Shown: in pieces, positions 22,895 to 30,040 of the stretch
Layout of the letters: the number at the start of each line of letters is the position of its first letter
How positions within the stretch are numbered: position 1 is the first letter of the stretch
From: a virus
Length of the DNA stretch: 41,698 nt
Strand: one strand, 5' to 3'
Virus record (IMG/VR): IMGVR_UViG_3300031659_000028
Location: 1-41,698 of that record
The notes under the pieces: model-generated
What the model was told of the DNA's origin: nothing
Seen by the model: only the letters and a program-made list of their open reading frames with translations
The model's database searches: none
Program-made: the position numbers and the translations under genes

Positions 22895-23857
22895 ATGCGC
22901 AACATACAAAATATTTTACTTACCGAAAAATACAGACCGAAAGTATTAGAGGATTTAATAACACCTAAAAGAGTAGGCGATAAATTAAGTAAAGGAGTTT
23001 ATCAACATTTACTATTACATGGTAGCCCAGGAACAGGAAAAACTTCTGCTGCTAAAGTTTTAGTAAAACATTTTAAACATCCTTATCTTTATATTAATGC
23101 ATCAACTGATACTTCAGTAGATGTAGTAAGAAACCGAATAACTGACTTCTGTGCTAATCGTTCTATTATGGATGAACCTGGTAAACTAAAGGTAGTTATA
23201 CTTGATGAGATCGATGGTGTATCTGATCAATTCTTTAAAGCACTAAGAGCTACTATGGATCAATTTGCAACAAATGCAAGATTCGTAGCAACATGTAATT
23301 ATATCAACAAAGTACCAGATCCAATTCAATCAAGATTTGAAATGATTGATTTTGATTTTTCTAAAGATGAAGAAACTGAAATAATGAAAAGTTACATTAT
23401 GAGGATTCTAAAAATCTGTAAAGATGAAGGTATTAGTATTGACAAACATGCAGCCGTAGAATTAGTAAAAAGAAAATTTCCTGATCTAAGAACTATGCTT
23501 AATCAGTTACAAGGATTTCAATCACAAGGGAAAGATATCATAACGGTTGAAGATATAAAACAATTTAGTTCAGTTTATAAAGACATTTATGATTTGGTTA
23601 TAGATGAATCTGATCCTGTAAAAAATTACCAATATATGTTATCTAACTATGCAAATAGATCTGATGATGTTTTATCTTCTTTAGGAGCTGAGTTTGTAGA
23701 ATTCATCCAACAAGAAAGGCCATCATACATTCAGTTTATACCACAAGTAATTATAACAGTGGCCAAGTACCAATCACAAAGACAACAAGTAATAGATCCT
23801 GCGGTATCAATGCTTGCGTGTATCTATGAACTGCAATCAATATTAAATGGCGTATGA
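22895..23857 (+). CDS. 44: clamp loader large subunit gp44
   Basis: At 320 residues it equals T4 gp44 (319 aa). The AAA+ motifs are TEKYRPKVLEDLI, Walker A GSPGTGKT at 43-50, Walker B VVILDEIDGVS (Asp104-Asp107), sensor 1 FVATCNYINK, and the arginine-finger region DPIQSRFE. It loads the sliding clamp encoded at 102 onto primer-template junctions, with four copies working with one gp62. It is separated from the clamp gene by about 22 kb here, while in T4 the two are adjacent. The stop codon overlaps the start of a 51-aa ORF by 4 bases (ATGA). Confidence 0.95.
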   Translation: MRNIQNILLTEKYRPKVLEDLITPKRVGDKLSKGVYQHLLLHGSPGTGKTSAAKVLVKHFKHPYLYINASTDTSVDVVRNRITDFCANRSIMDEPGKLKVVILDEIDGVSDQFFKALRATMDQFATNARFVATCNYINKVPDPIQSRFEMIDFDFSKDEETEIMKSYIMRILKICKDEGISIDKHAAVELVKRKFPDLRTMLNQLQGFQSQGKDIITVEDIKQFSSVYKDIYDLVIDESDPVKNYQYMLSNYANRSDDVLSSLGAEFVEFIQQERPSYIQFIPQVIITVAKYQSQRQQVIDPAVSMLACIYELQSILNGV

Positions 23858-24009
23858 GAGCACAATTCCTAGAAGCATTAATACATAAATTTACTAACTA
23901 TTTTGAATTAGGAGCTGCGGTTACTACTTATTATCACCTAAGACAGAAACAGTTAACAAAAGATGAATGCGAAGAAATAACATTAAAAACAACTTTCAAA
24001 AATAACTAA
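23854..24009 (+). CDS. 51-residue ORF overlapping the clamp loader gene
   Basis: The ATG overlaps the gp44 stop (ATGA), an arrangement typical of translational coupling. The peptide begins MRAQFLEALIHKFTNYFELG and ends KTTFKNN. It is helical, with no membrane span. T4 gp62 occupies this position, but this ORF is far too short and does not resemble it; a better gp62 candidate is at 25805. It is probably a real small gene because coupling and coding-like composition agree, but its function is unknown. Confidence 0.6.
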   Translation: MRAQFLEALIHKFTNYFELGAAVTTYYHLRQKQLTKDECEEITLKTTFKNN

Positions 24010-24041
24010 AGTTTGTTATAATTATATTAAAATACAATACC

Positions 24042-25280
24042 ATGAGAAAAACAGGAAGGCATACCTTTGTCATAGATGGCAATTATTTTCTTTTTAGAAC
24101 ATTATATGTTTTACCAAGAAAATCTAAAAAAGAAGGAATGTTAGCTACCGATGAAGACGCTATAGTTTTCATGAGAAAGTTAGCAACAGATTTTGCATAT
24201 CAGATTAGATTATTTGACGGCCTTATTGATAAAGTAGTATGGACTATTGATTCAAGATCATGGAGAAAGGATTTTTACCCAGACGCAGAATATAAAGGTA
24301 ACCGTAAACAAGATACTTCTATTAACTGGAAAAACTTTTCTAAAGTTACTGATGAATTTACACAACTACTAGTTAAGCAAGGTGTTATCTTTTCAAAAAT
24401 AGACGGAGCTGAGGGTGATGATCTAATGTATGCATGGAATACTGAATCATTAGCAAATGACAAATCAGTTATTATGTTTACTGGTGATAAGGATTTAGTC
24501 CAATTAGTAAACAGGAGTGATAATAATAGTACTCATACAATTTTATTTTCACCTGCGCATAAAAAAATGTATACATACCAAGGATTCTCTGAATGGCTTA
24601 CAACAAAGGAGGAAGAAACATCTAAAGATATATTCGATGTATTAAAAGCATCATCCACACCAGATGCTCAATCTAAAAAATTACTTGCATCAATCATTGA
24701 TAAAAAACAAGTTACAGTAATAGAAGTAGATCCAGAAGAATTCCGTTTTCGTAAAGTTTTAACTGGTGATTCAGGGGATAACGTACCACCTGCTTATTGG
24801 CATATTTCAAAATCTAAAAATGGAAAACAGCGAAGGTTTGGTATTAGTGAAAATAAAGCAACTGCTATTATAGATGAATTTAAACTAAAACATGGTACGT
24901 TATCTCATATGTATTTATATGAAGATGGTTATATTACCGATTTAGCTAATATCATCGTTAAACATATGAAAGCAAAGCATATGAGCAGAGAACAGATTAT
25001 AACTAATCTTAAATCAAATGTTAATTTAATGGTACTTAGTTCTCATACTATACCTGAAGGAATATTAGATGAAATGTTCAAATCGGTAGAATCTCAAATA
25101 AATGTCAATGAATTAAAATTACCCAATGTATCTACCATGAAAAAAATAGTTGTAGGTACTGAATATGATGGTGATGATAACTCTGCATTTAAGGCAAGTT
25201 TCTTTAAAGATGATAATGATAGTGATAAAAATGATATGTCATTTATTACAAATAAAAAATCAAAAGGAAAGATTTTCTAA
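24042..25280 (+). CDS. rnh: 5'-3' exonuclease / RNase H, FEN-like (T4 Rnh)
   Basis: The 412-residue protein has the FEN/PIN acidic motifs: FVIDGNYFLF (Asp12), VVWTIDSRSWRKDFYPDAEY plus KGNRK, GAEGDDLMYAW, MFTGDKDLVQLV and LTGDSGDNVPP with the helix-hairpin-helix-like region after it. T4 Rnh (305 aa) has the same order (WRRDFAYYYKKNR, DGDFTQLH, KGDKKDNV). It removes RNA primers and adjacent DNA from lagging-strand fragments. It is about 100 residues longer than T4 Rnh, with extra length near residues 185-230 and in the acidic Asp-rich tail, which may contact clamp or SSB. Confidence 0.9.
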   Translation: MRKTGRHTFVIDGNYFLFRTLYVLPRKSKKEGMLATDEDAIVFMRKLATDFAYQIRLFDGLIDKVVWTIDSRSWRKDFYPDAEYKGNRKQDTSINWKNFSKVTDEFTQLLVKQGVIFSKIDGAEGDDLMYAWNTESLANDKSVIMFTGDKDLVQLVNRSDNNSTHTILFSPAHKKMYTYQGFSEWLTTKEEETSKDIFDVLKASSTPDAQSKKLLASIIDKKQVTVIEVDPEEFRFRKVLTGDSGDNVPPAYWHISKSKNGKQRRFGISENKATAIIDEFKLKHGTLSHMYLYEDGYITDLANIIVKHMKAKHMSREQIITNLKSNVNLMVLSSHTIPEGILDEMFKSVESQINVNELKLPNVSTMKKIVVGTEYDGDDNSAFKASFFKDDNDSDKNDMSFITNKKSKGKIF

Positions 25281-25309
25281 AAAAAGAAAACAATCATATC
25301 AATAAGTCG

Positions 25310-25317
25310 TATAAATA
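25310..25317 (+). promoter_or_regulatory. exact T4-type late promoter box
   Basis: TATAAATA, the T4 late consensus, lies in the spacer after rnh and 102 bases before the next start codon. That is farther from a start than any other late element here, so a longer leader RNA would result. Confidence 0.4.
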
Positions 25318-25395
25318 ACAAAAGGAAAGGAATTAACAGATAGTGAATATTCACCGATGAATTTCCTGATTTTGTGCAACAGTTAGCAGCAGAGA
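25318..25395 (+). other. leader region or decayed gene fragment
   Basis: The stretch has no complete gene. Read in one frame it gives GKELTDSEYSP, and after a +1 shift DEFPDFVQQLAAETFQ and a stop, which together look like the end of a real protein with a frameshift. It also holds the 12-base palindrome GTGAATATTCAC (25343-25354) inside weaker outer pairing AGGAAA/TTTCCT. Either a gene remnant or a structured leader would fit. Confidence 0.35.
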
Positions 25396-25418
25396 CATTC
25401 CAATAAAAATATAAAATC

Positions 25419-25802
25419 ATGAAACACATACAAACCTTTGAAAGTATCAATGAAGCTGAAATAAAAAACGCAGCAGATACTTATTCTGATTATCCAAAAG
25501 CAGCTACAAAGAACGCCCAACAGGCGATTGACTGGAAAGAAAAATATGGTAGAGACGAAGTAACTGCGGCTACTAGAGTAGGTTGGGCTAGAGCACATCA
25601 ATTAGCTAAAGGAGAAAATCTAAGCGCGGATACTGTTAAGAGAATGTCGGCATTTAATAGACATAGAAAGAATAGTAAAATAGATACTAAATATAAAGAT
25701 ACTCCGTGGAAGGATAATGGATATGTCGCTTGGCTTACATGGGGAGGAGACGAAGGAGTTGATTGGGCTATAAAAACTTCTAAAGAAATACAAAAACGGT
25801 AA
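25419..25802 (+). CDS. third internal-protein candidate carrying a WGGD phage domain
   Basis: The 127 residues start MKHIQTFESINEAEIKNAAD, a head-targeting-like leader with predicted cut INE|A at residue 12. The rest is TRVGWARAHQLAKGENLSAD, TVKRMSAFNRHRKN and GYVAWLTWGGDEGVDWAIKT. That helix-rich pattern (GWARAxQLAxGExLSxxTVxRM ... WGGDxGxxWA) recurs in phage head-associated proteins as I remember them, but its function is not known to me. If the leader is removed in the prohead, the mature product would be a compact domain of about 115 residues held in the capsid. It lies between rnh and a probable gp62, with 2 bases before the latter. Confidence 0.65.
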   Translation: MKHIQTFESINEAEIKNAADTYSDYPKAATKNAQQAIDWKEKYGRDEVTAATRVGWARAHQLAKGENLSADTVKRMSAFNRHRKNSKIDTKYKDTPWKDNGYVAWLTWGGDEGVDWAIKTSKEIQKR

Positions 25803-25804
25803 AC

Positions 25805-26218
25805 ATGATAAAATTATTTGATTATATAAAAATTCTCTTTGGGCGAGATGCACAATGGGATAAATTAAAGAGGTATGATAAATCTAAAAATTCATTTATG
25901 ACAAATAGATTTATGAGTACTAAGTTTCCTATACAAGCAAATATGTTTAATGCACTTAAGATTGATCCAGTAGGACAAGCAGAAGCGTGGAGAATGGTTG
26001 CATCAAAGTTTAGTAGAGTGCCTGGTTTTATTTATACTAAAACAAAGGCCTCTAAAAAAATAAAAAAATGGGAACCTAACACTAAAGCTTTAGAAATATA
26101 TTTAAAGATTAATGAAATAGGCGAACGTGATTTTAAAGAAGCGATGAAACACCACCCAACTGAAATTAAAAATGCAATAAATGTATTAGAAAAACAGATG
26201 AGTGATGATATTAATTGA
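25805..26218 (+). CDS. 62: probable clamp loader small subunit gp62
   Basis: The 137-residue protein follows the pattern of gp62 from T4-like phages: SFMTNRFMSTKFPIQANMFN (compare T4 [21 protein letters not shown]), AEAWRMVASKFSRVPGFIYT (a helix ending before the basic loop, as in T4 FNYLMAAVPRGKRYGKWAK), KKIKKW, and a final helical pair resembling the T4 region with IIKLLAKRYQVNTNDAI. The single gp62 bridges the gp44 tetramer and the clamp. It is shorter than T4 gp62 (187 aa) and separated from gp44 by three genes. The alignment is by eye and gapped, so an unrelated small helical protein is not excluded. Confidence 0.6.
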   Translation: MIKLFDYIKILFGRDAQWDKLKRYDKSKNSFMTNRFMSTKFPIQANMFNALKIDPVGQAEAWRMVASKFSRVPGFIYTKTKASKKIKKWEPNTKALEIYLKINEIGERDFKEAMKHHPTEIKNAINVLEKQMSDDIN

Positions 26219-26873
26219 TAAACAGTTTGAACTAGAAATACCAACACATATTTTATTTACTTTATATAAAAATGATTACATAGATAATCTAATTATATCC
26301 AGAGTAAAAAAAGAATGCAAAAATGAATCGGAAAATCCTTCTGAATTTATTGTTTCTTTAGATCAATTCGAGAGAGCTATAAAAACTTCAGCTTTTTTAA
26401 GAGCTGAGGTACAAAAAACAATAGATAACGAAGTATTACCTAATCCTAATTTTAAACCAAATTCTATTTTCTTTTTACAGTCTATAATTGCTAGGCTATC
26501 TAATTTGGAACGAATTACATTTAAAATATCCACTGACAAAGTGTTCTCAAGGTTGGTGCAACTTGAAAATGGTCGAGAGATAGTAAGTTTTCATTTTAAT
26601 ATAGTTGAAGGTATATTTGATCTTACTCAAATATTAGATCGATCACAATTAGATACATTTAATAAAATGTTTATAGAGTTAGGTATCCTAAGTAATAAGT
26701 ATTTAAATAGATCCTCTCACTTTTATATTAAAGCTACTCTTTTATTTGATCTTCTTGCTGATATGGAAGAATCACAAATTATGGACGCCTTTGATATTAT
26801 TGCATCAATTGATCCTAAGATCGAAGAAGACGATCCAATCTTGTTAGTAAAGACAGACTATACACCATATTAG
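26205..26873 (+). CDS. unknown protein downstream of gp62
   Basis: About 222 residues with start ATG at 26205 inside the end of the previous gene; a GTG one codon earlier is possible. It is mostly helical, with hydrophobic segments LEIPTHILFTLYKNDYIDNL, SIFFLQSIIARLSNLERITF and KATLLFDLLADMEES, but no clear transmembrane span or motif. The acidic C-terminus (IDPKIEEDDPIL) is plain. It overlaps gp62 by 14 bases, so the two are probably co-translated. The function is unknown; a replication or early regulatory role would match the neighbours to the left, while the next genes are virion genes. Confidence 0.7.
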   Translation: MILIDKQFELEIPTHILFTLYKNDYIDNLIISRVKKECKNESENPSEFIVSLDQFERAIKTSAFLRAEVQKTIDNEVLPNPNFKPNSIFFLQSIIARLSNLERITFKISTDKVFSRLVQLENGREIVSFHFNIVEGIFDLTQILDRSQLDTFNKMFIELGILSNKYLNRSSHFYIKATLLFDLLADMEESQIMDAFDIIASIDPKIEEDDPILLVKTDYTPY

Positions 26874-26878
26874 AACAT

Positions 26879-26891
26879 GAATATATAAACC
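26879..26891 (+). promoter_or_regulatory. late-promoter-like element before holin-like gene
   Basis: GAATATATAAACC lies 17 bases before the start codon at 26908. Confidence 0.55.
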
Positions 26892-26907
26892 AAATAAGGT
26901 TTGTATT

Positions 26908-27168
26908 ATGAAAAAGATTATAAATTGGGTTAGCGGACTCTTGAGAGACGAAAAAGGTGACCCTTCTTCAAAAAGATTTATTGGAATTATTGCAGGTTTA
27001 ACATTATGTGTTGCTCTGTTCATTAATCTATACACAGAATATCCAGTTGAACCAACAATAGTAAATGCAGTTGCTGCAATCTGTATTGGTGGTTTAGGAT
27101 TATCTTCTGCTGATAAAATATGGGGAAAGAAATCCAGCAAAGCTGAAGATCAACAAATAAATTCATAA
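26908..27168 (+). CDS. small membrane protein, holin-like
   Basis: The 86 residues contain two predicted membrane spans: FIGIIAGLTLCVALFINLY (about 24-42) and IVNAVAAICIGGLGLSSA (about 51-68), with charged ends (RDEKGDPSSKR before, KIWGKKSSKAEDQQINS after). The pattern matches small phage membrane proteins often called holins in Bacteroidota phages. In lysis such a protein forms holes in the inner membrane and times endolysin release. No endolysin gene is visible in this window, so the lysis role is not confirmed by context. It is followed by the 662-aa structural gene after 1 base. Confidence 0.6.
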   Translation: MKKIINWVSGLLRDEKGDPSSKRFIGIIAGLTLCVALFINLYTEYPVEPTIVNAVAAICIGGLGLSSADKIWGKKSSKAEDQQINS

Positions 27169-27169
27169 C

Positions 27170-29158
27170 ATGGCAGTAACAGGATCATCAACAGACTCCA
27201 ACGGAGATCAATTATTAGTTAGCTTACAAGCTCCTTATGAAAATGTAATAGAAGTATTAGGTTTTACTGATTCAATTACAGGAGAAACTACTTCATGCTA
27301 TTATGATAAGGATTATAGGTGGGGTATAGATGGTGTCACTTACTCAGACTGGGTACCTCTAACTGATATTAATTTAAAAAAGTTAGTATTAAATCCAGCA
27401 AATAAATTTTGGATTCAATATAGGTATACGCAGGTTGGTGAATGTACATTAACATTTAATTCAATTGCATTAGAGATTGTAACTGATGGTGGTGTGATAT
27501 GTAAAATTCCTCAGATTGATTGTGGTGGTGTTGACGGTTGTTCAGGCGCATTAAATCTAGCATTTGATTGCTGTGAAGGTGGCTGGAATCCTTATGACAT
27601 ATCTAGAGCAGGACAAATGTATACTCAGTTGTCTGCAATGGCATCTAACTTGTTTGGATTCTGCGTAACTTATTATAAAACTAAAGCAGATCAACGAAGC
27701 CAGGATGTTATCCTAAAGGAATATTCATTATTTGATGTTATTAAATCAGGAGAAGTTAAGATAATGATTCCTGATAATGAATTACCTACTAGAGATATTG
27801 CATTTAATCCATTGATGATGGACTTTCCTGTTCAGTTTGAAATTCATATTGTCAAATCTGCATTCGAAGCAATCTTTGGTATTGGTTCAAAACCACAGAT
27901 GAGAGATTATCTTTACTTTGAACAATTTATGAATCGTATGTATGAAGTAGATGCAATAGCAGAGGCTGATGACTTTATGTATACCGGATCTTATTGGAGA
28001 GTTAGTCTTGTAACATATCAACAAAGAACCAATGTAGGTTATGAAGATACAGTAGAAGGTTTAGCTGCTGAGGTTTCGACTGAGGCACTGGTATCTAATG
28101 TAGAAGAAAAATTTAGGGTTGAGCGAGAAAACGAATTTAAAGATGTTAGAAAACCTAACGAATATAATACTATAGGTAGCCAAGCAAATGATTATGTAAG
28201 AAGAGCATTAAATAAAAAAATGACTATCACTGAAGAGAATGTTTATAATCAGTGGACTATCATTTCAAAATATCATTATGCGTTGGGAACATTAGCAGAT
28301 GATACTGTTGGTGTTAAATATAGATATACTGGTGGATGGACTGCTGCTGATGATAGGGCATTTACCTTCTGGTTTAGGCCACAGTATGTAAAACCAATAG
28401 GCGCGAGTTTTGTGATTAATACAATAACTAATAATGCAGGAAATCCTATGATCACTGCAGCTGCATTACCACTAGGTACTGATGCTATTGTTGCAGGAGA
28501 CTGGGTAGCAGTAAGAGGCACGACTTCATATAATAGTATTCAACCTGTAAAGTCTGTGGATGCCGTTACTAAAACTATCACATTAGATATACCTTATATA
28601 GATGGGACTATAAGTAATAATGCAACGTTTAGAGAAGAAGTTAGTAATACCTTCATCCAATATGATAGTGATACAGTTACTGGCCTTACTATATATGCTC
28701 AATTAACATATACTGCAAATTGGTTTATTATTAGATTTAATGATACTTATTATAAATATGATTTATCAAAAACAACTTTAGCTCCAGTAGTATTAAATAG
28801 AGGTGAATGGTATGCTGCTGTTATTAATTTAAATAACCTAGCTAAACAATTATCGCTATTCTTATATAACACTGTTGAATTGGCTGGAGCCATAAACCCA
28901 GATAGATCTGCTGATTTGACAAACATATATACAAACACACAAACAGTATCATCGATAAGTATGCCTGATGATCATGCCTGGAAACTGTTGGGTTGCAAAA
29001 CTGATTTAACAAATATTAGAATATGGAGCCAACCAATAGAAGAAGAGTTGCAAGAATTAATATTAAGCCAATATGTGGTAAAGGATTCTCACTTAGCACT
29101 ATTACTTGACAATGCATCCCCGGAGTTAATGCTTCCAACTGTTACTAACCCAAGGTAA
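27170..29158 (+). CDS. large virion structural protein with LamG-like C-terminus
   Basis: The 662-residue product starts with a beta-rich region (about 1-110), then a Cys-rich linker with Cys at IPQIDCGGVDGCSG and FDCCEGGW (about 118-142), a helical/beta body (about 150-300), and a C-terminal jelly-roll-like region: RAFTFWFRPQYV, WFIIRFNDTYYKYDL, NRGEWYAAVINLNNLAKQLS, TDLTNIRIWSQPIEEE. This reads like a LamG/concanavalin-type lectin domain that ends in a typical repeat. A fibre, collar or baseplate role with glycan binding is likely. Position before terminase genes resembles T4 gp13/14, but I see no similarity to those. It is co-transcribed with the membrane gene. Confidence 0.7.
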   Translation: MAVTGSSTDSNGDQLLVSLQAPYENVIEVLGFTDSITGETTSCYYDKDYRWGIDGVTYSDWVPLTDINLKKLVLNPANKFWIQYRYTQVGECTLTFNSIALEIVTDGGVICKIPQIDCGGVDGCSGALNLAFDCCEGGWNPYDISRAGQMYTQLSAMASNLFGFCVTYYKTKADQRSQDVILKEYSLFDVIKSGEVKIMIPDNELPTRDIAFNPLMMDFPVQFEIHIVKSAFEAIFGIGSKPQMRDYLYFEQFMNRMYEVDAIAEADDFMYTGSYWRVSLVTYQQRTNVGYEDTVEGLAAEVSTEALVSNVEEKFRVERENEFKDVRKPNEYNTIGSQANDYVRRALNKKMTITEENVYNQWTIISKYHYALGTLADDTVGVKYRYTGGWTAADDRAFTFWFRPQYVKPIGASFVINTITNNAGNPMITAAALPLGTDAIVAGDWVAVRGTTSYNSIQPVKSVDAVTKTITLDIPYIDGTISNNATFREEVSNTFIQYDSDTVTGLTIYAQLTYTANWFIIRFNDTYYKYDLSKTTLAPVVLNRGEWYAAVINLNNLAKQLSLFLYNTVELAGAINPDRSADLTNIYTNTQTVSSISMPDDHAWKLLGCKTDLTNIRIWSQPIEEELQELILSQYVVKDSHLALLLDNASPELMLPTVTNPR

Positions 29159-29161
29159 CTT

Positions 29162-29176
29162 GGAATATATATTATA
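29162..29176 (+). promoter_or_regulatory. late-promoter-like element before gp16
   Basis: GGAATATATATTATA (with TATATTATAAAT continuing) lies 11 bases before the gp16 start and is preceded by ACTT as at 9652 and 10694. Confidence 0.45.
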
Positions 29177-29187
29177 AATTTAAACAT

Positions 29188-29796
29188 ATGAAAGAAACAT
29201 CGAAAGACAAGTTTCGTGATTCTCTAGGAGATCTATTAAATGATTTACCTGATGAAGTTGAAGGTCTAGGCGAAAATGATATTGAGCTACAACCTGTTAG
29301 GGTCGAGAGTAATCAAGGTGCACAGTTAGTTAGAGCTAAAAACAAAGCCGAAAAGGTAATGAATAGCTTGTTAACTTTCTATTTGAGTGAGGAGATTATA
29401 GCAGAGCATGAATATATCAGAGCTAAAGCACAATTAGATGAATCTGCATTATCTATGCTAATAAGACAAATGCAAAATAGTGAAACTGCAATTACATTAT
29501 TAATGGAGACAATTCATGAAGGTGATGTTTCCCCAAGAATGTTTGAAGTACTTAGTGATTTACAAAGGACTCTTTTAGATATTATTAAAAGTCAAACAAT
29601 GTATATGGTAGCAATTGAGGAAAATGCTAAAAAGATATCTCGTGATGTAGATGTTTATCATAACACAGAAAGTTCATCATCCAATAAACAAAGTGGTATT
29701 AAATCCAGAGGTACAAAAGATTTAATGAGAGCTTTACAAGATACAATTAAAGAAGAAGATATACAAGACGTCGATGGAAATGAAAATGAAGAATGA
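29188..29796 (+). CDS. 16: small terminase subunit gp16-like
   Basis: The 202-residue protein lies directly upstream of gp17 (with a GroES gene between). It is helical and acidic at both ends. The central long coiled-coil region (about 50-150: VRAKNKAEKVMNSLLTFYLS, ALSMLIRQMQNSETAITLLM, EVLSDLQRTLLDIIKSQTMY) fits T4 gp16 (164 aa), which forms rings that recognise DNA and regulate gp17. There is no conserved catalytic motif, as expected. The assignment rests on position, size and coiled-coil layout. Its 3' end overlaps the co-chaperonin ORF by 23 bases. Confidence 0.72.
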   Translation: MKETSKDKFRDSLGDLLNDLPDEVEGLGENDIELQPVRVESNQGAQLVRAKNKAEKVMNSLLTFYLSEEIIAEHEYIRAKAQLDESALSMLIRQMQNSETAITLLMETIHEGDVSPRMFEVLSDLQRTLLDIIKSQTMYMVAIEENAKKISRDVDVYHNTESSSSNKQSGIKSRGTKDLMRALQDTIKEEDIQDVDGNENEE

Positions 29797-30040
29797 TTAC
29801 TTGTTAGTTCAGGAAATTGAACAGCAAGAACAGCAAACATCTGGTGGTATTATCATACCTGTTGAAAAGTATAATCGTAAAGCAACAGTTATTAATGCCG
29901 GAAATGCAGAGCATATAAAGGAAGGTGATATTATATTAAAAAATATGGGCAAGGGTACGATGATTACATTGGATAATATTGAGTATGAGATAATCCACAT
30001 TAATCAACTTATTGCCATCTTACAAGAAACTAATGGCTAA
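29774..30040 (+). CDS. GroES-like co-chaperonin (functional analogue of T4 gp31)
   Basis: The 88-residue protein follows the GroES/Hsp10 template: NDYLLVQEIEQQEQ for the first strand, the mobile loop TSGGIIIP that docks to GroEL, then KATVINAGNAEHIKEGDIIL, a roof-like loop, and the closing IEYEIIHINQLIAIL. In T4 gp31 replaces host GroES so that gp23 can fold in a larger cage. It sits inside the terminase unit, overlapping gp16 by 23 bases and gp17 by 8. Alternative in-frame ATGs at 29780 and 29786 exist; the last gives MKNDYLLVQ, the more usual start. GroES-type loops are closer to canonical here than in T4 gp31. Confidence 0.88.
   Translation: MEMKMKNDYLLVQEIEQQEQQTSGGIIIPVEKYNRKATVINAGNAEHIKEGDIILKNMGKGTMITLDNIEYEIIHINQLIAILQETNG

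Noticed and set aside
22696-22968. Forward frame of 90 residues across the start of the leftward gene and gp44
   Set aside because: It is antisense to the GGGPSL gene and runs out of frame into the clamp loader; no leader.
29774-30040. Reading the 88-aa protein as unrelated overlap noise in the terminase unit
   Set aside because: The order of GroES features (first strand, TSGGIIIP loop, GDxIL strand, final strand) is complete, so it is kept as a real gene.
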